Shown: one piece after another, positions 58,835 through 64,000 of the stretch
How the letters are laid out: each line of letters opens with the position of its first letter
Numbering within the stretch: the first letter of the stretch is position 1
Origin: Acidobacteriota bacterium
GTDB taxonomy: Bacteria > Acidobacteriota > Terriglobia > Terriglobales > Acidobacteriaceae
Direction: 5' to 3'
DNA length: 64,000 bases
Assembly (NCBI GenBank): GCA_023410055.1
Contig: JAEYQK010000122.1
Location: 1 to 64,000 of the forward strand
The notes under the pieces: generated by a model
What the model was told of the DNA's origin: nothing
The model's database searches: none
The model's input: the letters and a program-made list of their open reading frames with translations, nothing else
Program-made: the position numbers and the translations under genes

Positions 58835-61800
58835 AATGCTGTGTCTCCTTGGGTTGCTTCGGCCATCGCCGGTTCCGCTTCCTTATGTTGTTTACCGAAT
58901 ACCTTCTCTTTCATCGCTTCCACCAGCACGTACAGGAACGGGATGAAGAAGATTCCGAGGACGGTAGCGAACAACATACCGAAGCAGACCGCAGTTCCAA
59001 GGGAGTGGCGGCTAGCCGCGCCCGCGCCCGTGGCGATGATCATAGGGGCGACGCCGAGGATGAACGCGAACGAGGTCATCAGAATTGGGCGGAAGCGCAA
59101 CCGCGCACCTTCTAGCGCCGCTTCCACCAGTGAGAGTCCGTGTCGCTCGTGCTGTAACTTCGCGAACTCAACAATGAGAATGGCGTTCTTCGCAGCCAAC
59201 CCGATCAAGGTTACGAGCCCGATCTGCACATAAACATCGTTGTTCAGGTGCAGCAGGCGAATTCCCGCGAACGCTCCGAAGACACCCAGCGGGACACCGA
59301 GCAGCACGGAGAAAGGAATGGCCCAGCTTTCATACAAAGCAGCGAGCACCAGGAAAACGAAGAGCAGGGCAAGAGCAAAGATCTGGAGTTGCTTGCCTCC
59401 GGATTCTTTCTCCTGGTAGGCCGTGCCAGTCCACTCATAGCCAATGCCCTCAGGCATCTGTTTGAGCAGGTCTTCCATGACCCTAATCACGTCGCCTGAG
59501 CTATAGCCGGGTGCTGCGGAACCCATTAACTCCGCAGTACCGTACAGGTTGTATCGCGAGTAGTTGGAAGGACCTGCCGTGTTACGCACACGCACAATCG
59601 TGCTGAGTGGAACCATACCCCGCAGCGCGGAATCGGCTCCACGATTCTGGTTGGTACTGCTGCCGCGCACATAGAGGTTGTCTAGCGCATCCGTGCGCAT
59701 GCGGTATTGCGGATCGGCCTGCACATAGACACGCCAAGTGCGACCGAAAAGGTTGAATTGGTTTACGAAATTTGAACCTAGGTAGGTCTGCATCGTAGTG
59801 AAGACATCATTGAGCGGTACACCCAACTGCTTCGCTTTTTCACGATCAACGTCCATTTCGACTTGCGGCACATTTACGCTGTAGGCGCTGAACACGGTTT
59901 GCGGAATCAGTTCCTTACGCTGCCGCGCCGCAGACTGCAACTGATCGAGGGCCTGCTGCAGATAGGCAGGGCCGCGGCTGCCGCGATCCTGCAGTTCCAA
60001 CTGGAATCCTCCGGCACCGCCCAATCCCATGATTGGCGGAGGATTCATGCAGAGGATTACGGCACCCTGTATGGCCGCCGTCTTCCGCTGAATATCCGCG
60101 ATGACGGCGTCGATCTGCATCTCCGGATTTTTGCGATCGTCCCATGGTTTCAGATTGACAAACATTGATGCCGAGTTCGAGGACGACGAAGAAGTGACGA
60201 TACCGTACCCAACGATTCCGACGGATCCCTTGACGGCCGGGTGTCCATTCACGATCGCCTGGACCTGTCGCAAGACATCCTCGGTCCGTTCGACGGAGGC
60301 CGCGTCCGGAAGTTGCACGTTGATCAATATGAATCCCATATCTTCCGAAGGCAGGAACGCCGCTGGTTGAGTCTTTACCAGGCCGAGAGTAAGGACATAA
60401 ATCGCCAACAGCGAGCAGATGGCTAGCGGCGCCCGCTTGATCAGCGTGCGCGCAAGGCCGATGTACTTGTCGGTTACCCGCTCGAAATGCGCATTGAACC
60501 AGATCTGGAAACGATTCTCCTGCTCGCGCGGCTTCAAGATCATCGCGCACAGTGCCGGCGTCAACGTCAGCGCGACGATGGCCGACAGAGCAACCGAGAC
60601 AGCCAGCGTGAGAGCAAACTGCTTGTAGAGCTGCCCGGTGATCCCACCCATGAACGCGACCGGGATGAACACGCTGACCAGTACCAGCATGATGCCGACT
60701 ACCGGGCCGGATACCTCGCTCATGGCAATCTCTGTGGCTTCTTTGGGACGCAGTCCCTCTTCGATGTGGTGCTCGACCGCTTCCACTACGACGATTGCGT
60801 CGTCTACCACCAACCCCACCGCAAGAATCATGGCGAAAAGCGTGAGCAGGTTGATGGAAAAACCCAAAACCACAAACGATGCAAATGTGCCGACCAGCGA
60901 GACCGGTACGGCGAGCATTGGAACAAGAGTCGCGCGCACGTTTCCAAGGAAAAGGAATACGACAGCGACCACGAGTACCATGGCCAGCCCCAGCGTAGCG
61001 AACACTTCCTTCACCGACTCGACCACGAAGCGAGTTGTATCGACGATGACGTCATACTTCAAGTCCGCAGGGAAGGTCTTGGAGAGCTCCTCCATTTTGT
61101 TCTGAACACCGCGGGCGACGTCGAGAGCGTTGGCTTCAGGCAACTGGTTGATCCCGAAGGCAGCGCCCGGCTGTCCTCCGGAGTACATGGAAGTTCCATA
61201 GTCCTGTGTGCCCAGTTCGGTACGAGCGACATCCTTTAAGCGGATGGCAGCGCCGTTCGGGCCATTGCGCAGGACGATGTTCTCGAACTCCTGAACCGAG
61301 GTGAGACGGCCCTTTACTCTTGCGGAGTACTGAAAGGACTGCCCCGTGGCTGCGGGTGGATTGCCGAAGCCACCCGCTGCCGCCTGGATATTCTGATCAC
61401 GAATGGCCGTGAGAACGTCGTTGGCGGTCACACCCAGTTGCGCCAGTTTGTCGGGCAGCAGCCAGAAGCGAATGGCAAAGTCATGGCTGCCGAACTGAGA
61501 GACAGCGCCGACCCCCGGCACGCGCGCCAGTTCATCCAGGACATGAACCGTAGCGTAGTTGCTCAGGAACTTGGCATCGTATGTGCCGTTCGGCGAGGTC
61601 AGGCTGACCACCTGCACTATGCTGGTCGATTGCTTCTTCACGCTCACGCCGGCTTGGATTACTTCCGAGGGAAGAAACGGCTGCGCCTGGTTGATGCGGT
61701 TCTGAACGTTAACGGCGGCGATATCGCCGTCGGTGCCGACCTTGAAGGTGAGCGTCAGCGAGTAGCTACCATCGCTGTTGCTCTTGGAAGACATGTAAAG

Positions 61801-62025
61801 CAGACCTTCAACGCCGTTCACAGCCTGTTCGATCGGGGTGGCCACGGTCTGCTGAACCGTATCGGCATCGGCGCCCGTATAGAACGCGGAGACTTGGACC
61901 GTTGGCGGAGCGATCTGCGGATATTGCGCCACCGGCAGGATCATGATGCACAGCGCGCCCGCGATCGTGATGATCAGCGAGAGAACGACGGCAAGTACGG
62001 GACGATGAATAAAGAAACGAGCCAT
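58831..62025 (-). CDS. RND efflux permease, AcrB-like HAE1 (system 3)
   Basis: A 1064-residue pump close to AcrB/MexB in layout: MARFFIHRPVLAVVLSLIITIAG at the N-terminus, the relay aspartates in LAVGLVVDDAIVVVEAVE, and two porter domains. It pairs with an AcrA-like adaptor (3-base gap) and a NodT-type channel to make a complete tripartite system. The family exports antibiotics, detergents and plant phenolics. The C-terminal tail is short and charged, as usual. Confidence 0.93.
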   Translation of the reverse strand: MARFFIHRPVLAVVLSLIITIAGALCIMILPVAQYPQIAPPTVQVSAFYTGADADTVQQTVATPIEQAVNGVEGLLYMSSKSNSDGSYSLTLTFKVGTDGDIAAVNVQNRINQAQPFLPSEVIQAGVSVKKQSTSIVQVVSLTSPNGTYDAKFLSNYATVHVLDELARVPGVGAVSQFGSHDFAIRFWLLPDKLAQLGVTANDVLTAIRDQNIQAAAGGFGNPPAATGQSFQYSARVKGRLTSVQEFENIVLRNGPNGAAIRLKDVARTELGTQDYGTSMYSGGQPGAAFGINQLPEANALDVARGVQNKMEELSKTFPADLKYDVIVDTTRFVVESVKEVFATLGLAMVLVVAVVFLFLGNVRATLVPMLAVPVSLVGTFASFVVLGFSINLLTLFAMILAVGLVVDDAIVVVEAVEHHIEEGLRPKEATEIAMSEVSGPVVGIMLVLVSVFIPVAFMGGITGQLYKQFALTLAVSVALSAIVALTLTPALCAMILKPREQENRFQIWFNAHFERVTDKYIGLARTLIKRAPLAICSLLAIYVLTLGLVKTQPAAFLPSEDMGFILINVQLPDAASVERTEDVLRQVQAIVNGHPAVKGSVGIVGYGIVTSSSSSNSASMFVNLKPWDDRKNPEMQIDAVIADIQRKTAAIQGAVILCMNPPPIMGLGGAGGFQLELQDRGSRGPAYLQQALDQLQSAARQRKELIPQTVFSAYSVNVPQVEMDVDREKAKQLGVPLNDVFTTMQTYLGSNFVNQFNLFGRTWRVYVQADPQYRMRTDALDNLYVRGSSTNQNRGADSALRGMVPLSTIVRVRNTAGPSNYSRYNLYGTAELMGSAAPGYSSGDVIRVMEDLLKQMPEGIGYEWTGTAYQEKESGGKQLQIFALALLFVFLVLAALYESWAIPFSVLLGVPLGVFGAFAGIRLLHLNNDVYVQIGLVTLIGLAAKNAILIVEFAKLQHERHGLSLVEAALEGARLRFRPILMTSFAFILGVAPMIIATGAGAASRHSLGTAVCFGMLFATVLGIFFIPFLYVLVEAMKEKVFGKQHKEAEPAMAEATQGDTAL

Positions 62026-62028
62026 TGG

Positions 62029-63189
62029 TTACCGTCCTTGGCCTGCATCGGCACGCATGGGAACGACCGCAACTCCCGGCTTGACTCGCTGCAATCCGTC
62101 CACAATGATGGTTTCGCCGCCCTTCAGCCCGCTGGAGACGATGAACTGATCTTGATACTCGCCGCTGATTGTGATGGGCTGCATCGCGACCACATTGCGT
62201 GCATCGACCGTCATCACAACCTTCTTGTTAAGCATGTCGGAGACGGCCTTTTGCGGGACCAGAACAGCGTTGGCAACCTGCTCTCCGCCTACGCGGACTC
62301 TGGCGAACTGACCGGGCCTTAGTAATCCGCCCTTGTTGGGAAAGACGCCGCGGAGGGTGAGCGTGCCGGTTGATGTATCGACGGCACGATCGGCGAAGTT
62401 GATGGTGCCGCCATGCTCATAACGAGTGCCGTCCGACAGTTGCAACTCAAGCTGGGTCACCTTGCTCTTGCCTTGAACGTGCTTGCGGAGAAAGTCCGTG
62501 GTCTGGCTCTCAGGCACGCTGAAGTATACGTAAATAGGGTTTTCCGAGGAGATAGTGGCCAGCAGAGTGTTCTCGCCCTTGCCCACCAGATTGCCACGTG
62601 TTACAGCCAGCTTGCCCACGATCCCATCGATGGGGGAGCGAATTACGGTGTAGCTTAAGTTCAGTTTCGCCTCGGCAATGTTGGCTTGATCGGCCTTAAT
62701 GGCCGCCTGAAACGAGGCCTGCTGCGAAAGTGCGGCATCAAGATCCTGCTCGGGGGCGGCTTGCCCCGCCACCAGCGGCTTAAGTCTGGCAATGTCCTTT
62801 TCTACCTTCGCGAGGCTCGCCTGATCGCGAGCCAATTGGGCCTCGGCTGATGCGAGCGCGGACTGGTAGCTCGCCTGCTCGATCTCAAACAACACCTGCC
62901 CGGACCGAACTCGGGAGCCTTCCTGGAAATCCACTTTCTCGAGAAATCCACCGACGCGGGCACGCAGGTCGACGGTTTCTTTCGCGCTGAGTTGTCCGAC
63001 AAAATCCTGAAATACAGGGACGGACTTAACCTGTACGGATGCAACGGTCACGGACATGGCGTCCGAAGCAGGTCCAGCGGGTGCTCGCTTGGAGCAGCCG
63101 ACCGAGAAAACAACCAGGGCCGCGGAGAGTAGCACAAAAGCAGCAAACTCGATTTTTCGCGACCTTAATGCATGCGATTGCAGGGCCAT
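62029..63189 (-). CDS. AcrA-like periplasmic adaptor lipoprotein, system 3
   Basis: A 386-residue membrane-fusion protein. The ATG at 63189 is chosen because GGAG lies 5-6 bases upstream; the frame is open further upstream. A lipobox (FSVGC) ends the leader. Lipoyl halves (VDLRARVGGFLEKVDFQEGS and IRSPIDGIVGKLAVTRGNLV) flank an alanine-rich hairpin, followed by the beta-barrel. First gene of the adaptor-pump-channel operon, divergent from a TetR gene with a 21-base palindrome in the gap. Confidence 0.9.
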   Translation of the reverse strand: MALQSHALRSRKIEFAAFVLLSAALVVFSVGCSKRAPAGPASDAMSVTVASVQVKSVPVFQDFVGQLSAKETVDLRARVGGFLEKVDFQEGSRVRSGQVLFEIEQASYQSALASAEAQLARDQASLAKVEKDIARLKPLVAGQAAPEQDLDAALSQQASFQAAIKADQANIAEAKLNLSYTVIRSPIDGIVGKLAVTRGNLVGKGENTLLATISSENPIYVYFSVPESQTTDFLRKHVQGKSKVTQLELQLSDGTRYEHGGTINFADRAVDTSTGTLTLRGVFPNKGGLLRPGQFARVRVGGEQVANAVLVPQKAVSDMLNKKVVMTVDARNVVAMQPITISGEYQDQFIVSSGLKGGETIIVDGLQRVKPGVAVVPMRADAGQGR

Positions 63190-63201
63190 CAGAACTCCGT
63201 T

Positions 63202-63222
63202 CTTTCCGGTACAACCGGAAAG
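63202..63222. promoter_or_regulatory. Candidate TetR operator between adaptor and tetR
   Basis: CTTTCCGGT-ACA-ACCGGAAAG is a perfect 9-bp inverted repeat with a 3-base spacer in the 140-base divergent region, 13 bases upstream of the adaptor ATG. Its position fits a repressor site for the divergent TetR protein. Confidence 0.65.
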
Positions 63223-63329
63223 CAATTCCCGGGCATAATGAGACCGGATGGTTCTATTATTGCAATCTGCCGCTCTGGCCGCAAGAAAAAATAGTACCGA
63301 TTAGTCTTATTGTAGTAATCTGCTCCAAT

Positions 63330-64000
63330 ATGGCATCGCGAACCCGCCCCAGTCGAGGATACCGCCGGTTTTCTGTAGGCCGCCCCCCCGCCGACCAAGT
63401 GCCGTTACGGACGGAACACGTGCTGGATGTGGCATTCAAAACGTTTATTGAACTCGGCTATGAAGGCGCCAGTGTCGCCGAGATCGCCCGCCGCGCAGGG
63501 TCGTCGAAACAGACCATCTATACTCGTTTCCCCACCAAGGCAGACTTGTTCAAGGCGGTCATCAGCAGGGGTACGGATGCTTTTCTTGAGATTTTTCGTG
63601 GACTCCTGGTTTCGGACAAACCGATCAAGGCGGTTCTGCAGCGTTACGGAGAACATCTGGTCATCGGTATGCTTCAGCCCGAATCACAGCAGTTTGTCCG
63701 CACTATCATTGCGGCTTCCGTGGACTTTCCGGAGATCGCCCAGTTCTTTTGGGAGCATGGGAGGCAGCAGGCTCAAGCCGAACTTAGCAAATATCTTGAA
63801 GAACAGGCGCATAAGCATCTGCTTAGGATGAGCGATCCGGCAGTCGCCGCTGATGTCTTTGAGAGCCTTTGTCTGGGCGTGACCCCCATGATGTCTCCAA
63901 TGGGGATCGCTCTCCACCGCGACGCTGCGGAGATTCGGAAACACGTGCGGGAAGCTATCAGGGTATTCTTCGCGGCGTACGGGCCAAACCGGAAATCGTG
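63330..64000 (+). CDS. TetR/AcrR-family regulator, probably of RND system 3 (runs off the window)
   Basis: From the ATG at 63330 the frame is open to the window end, giving at least 223 residues; the last two bases are TG, so a TGA stop could follow at once. The TetR helix-turn-helix lies at about 31-75 (HVLDVAFKTFIELGYEGASVAEIARRAGSSKQTIYTRF), after an unusual basic, proline-containing N-terminal tail. The C-terminal domain (about 85-215) is of the AefR-like TetR_C type. It is divergent from the adaptor-pump-channel operon with a palindrome between them. Confidence 0.85.
   Translation, partial: MASRTRPSRGYRRFSVGRPPADQVPLRTEHVLDVAFKTFIELGYEGASVAEIARRAGSSKQTIYTRFPTKADLFKAVISRGTDAFLEIFRGLLVSDKPIKAVLQRYGEHLVIGMLQPESQQFVRTIIAASVDFPEIAQFFWEHGRQQAQAELSKYLEEQAHKHLLRMSDPAVAADVFESLCLGVTPMMSPMGIALHRDAAEIRKHVREAIRVFFAAYGPNRKS

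Overview
The window looks like a chromosomal segment of an Acidobacteriota bacterium (Terriglobia/Koribacter-like). This is inferred from gene content, not from a search. The supporting signs are: a TonB-dependent receptor with an N-terminal carboxypeptidase-regulatory domain; a membrane protein (14803-16338) joining the DNA-binding-like N-terminal module common in this phylum to two malectin domains; a hopanoid-type ceramide-glucosyltransferase homologue (HpnI); a hydrogenase-4-like membrane complex; frequent TTG/GTG starts; and many short dispersed palindromes. Nearly all of the window is coding. Genes run in short operons on both strands, often joined by ATGA overlaps.

Layout. 1-2.2 kb: tail of an ArnT-like glycosyltransferase converging on hpnI. 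2.5-3.8 kb: tRNA-Gly(GCC) with a strong promoter, tRNA-Cys(GCA), sodA and a second tRNA-Cys(GCA), with a degenerate copy of the tRNA-Cys leader. 4.1-6.3 kb: TonB receptor. 6.6-8.6 kb: a MamK-like bacterial actin coupled to a membrane-anchored cell-wall amidase. 8.9-11.4 kb: PhnB-like protein and a serine beta-lactamase-family hydrolase with a duplicated C-terminal domain. 11.4-14.5 kb: siroheme synthase and siroheme nitrite/sulfite reductase operon, preceded by a possible structured RNA. 14.8-16.3 kb: malectin protein. 16.5-27.3 kb: two divergent RND efflux systems around a TetR gene and its operator. 27.3-35.0 kb: six-gene hydrogenase-4-like complex (HyfI, G, F, E, C, B) with an ArsR-type regulator. 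Its large subunit lacks the NiFe-binding cysteines, so it is an energy-converting-hydrogenase-related (Ehr) complex rather than a hydrogenase. 35.2-35.6 kb: tandem 64-bp repeats and a hairpin cluster. 35.8-38.9 kb: CocE-type hydrolase, 6-phosphogluconolactonase and RpiB. 39.0-43.1 kb: a pair of paralogous secreted proteins, one carrying an inserted TonB-receptor-type domain. 43.4-45.2 kb: B12-binding radical SAM protein and ribosomal protein S21. 45.4 kb: PstS remnant. 45.6-50.0 kb: galKET operon divergent from a LacI-type regulator, with two candidate operators. 50.1-57.0 kb: DUF2461 protein, orphan ExbD, TIM-barrel isomerase, tannase/feruloyl esterase, alpha/beta hydrolase, a small unknown protein and a SPASM radical SAM protein. 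57.14 kb: the 3' half of a tRNA-Pro gene, probably an integration scar. 57.4-64.0 kb: a third complete RND efflux operon and a divergent TetR gene that runs off the window.

How it fits together. Three tripartite pumps, two with local TetR control, suggest heavy investment in efflux. NirA/Sir plus CysG form a self-contained module making the reductase and its siroheme cofactor. The gal genes plus LacI regulator form a Leloir pathway unit. The hydrolases and malectin protein fit a polymer-degrading soil lifestyle. The items most worth a second look are the Ehr complex with a cysteine-free ArsR regulator, the MamK-like actin coupled to an amidase, the palindromic repeat embedded in the CysG linker, the mosaic secreted protein at 39.0-41.2 kb, and the truncated tRNA-Pro.
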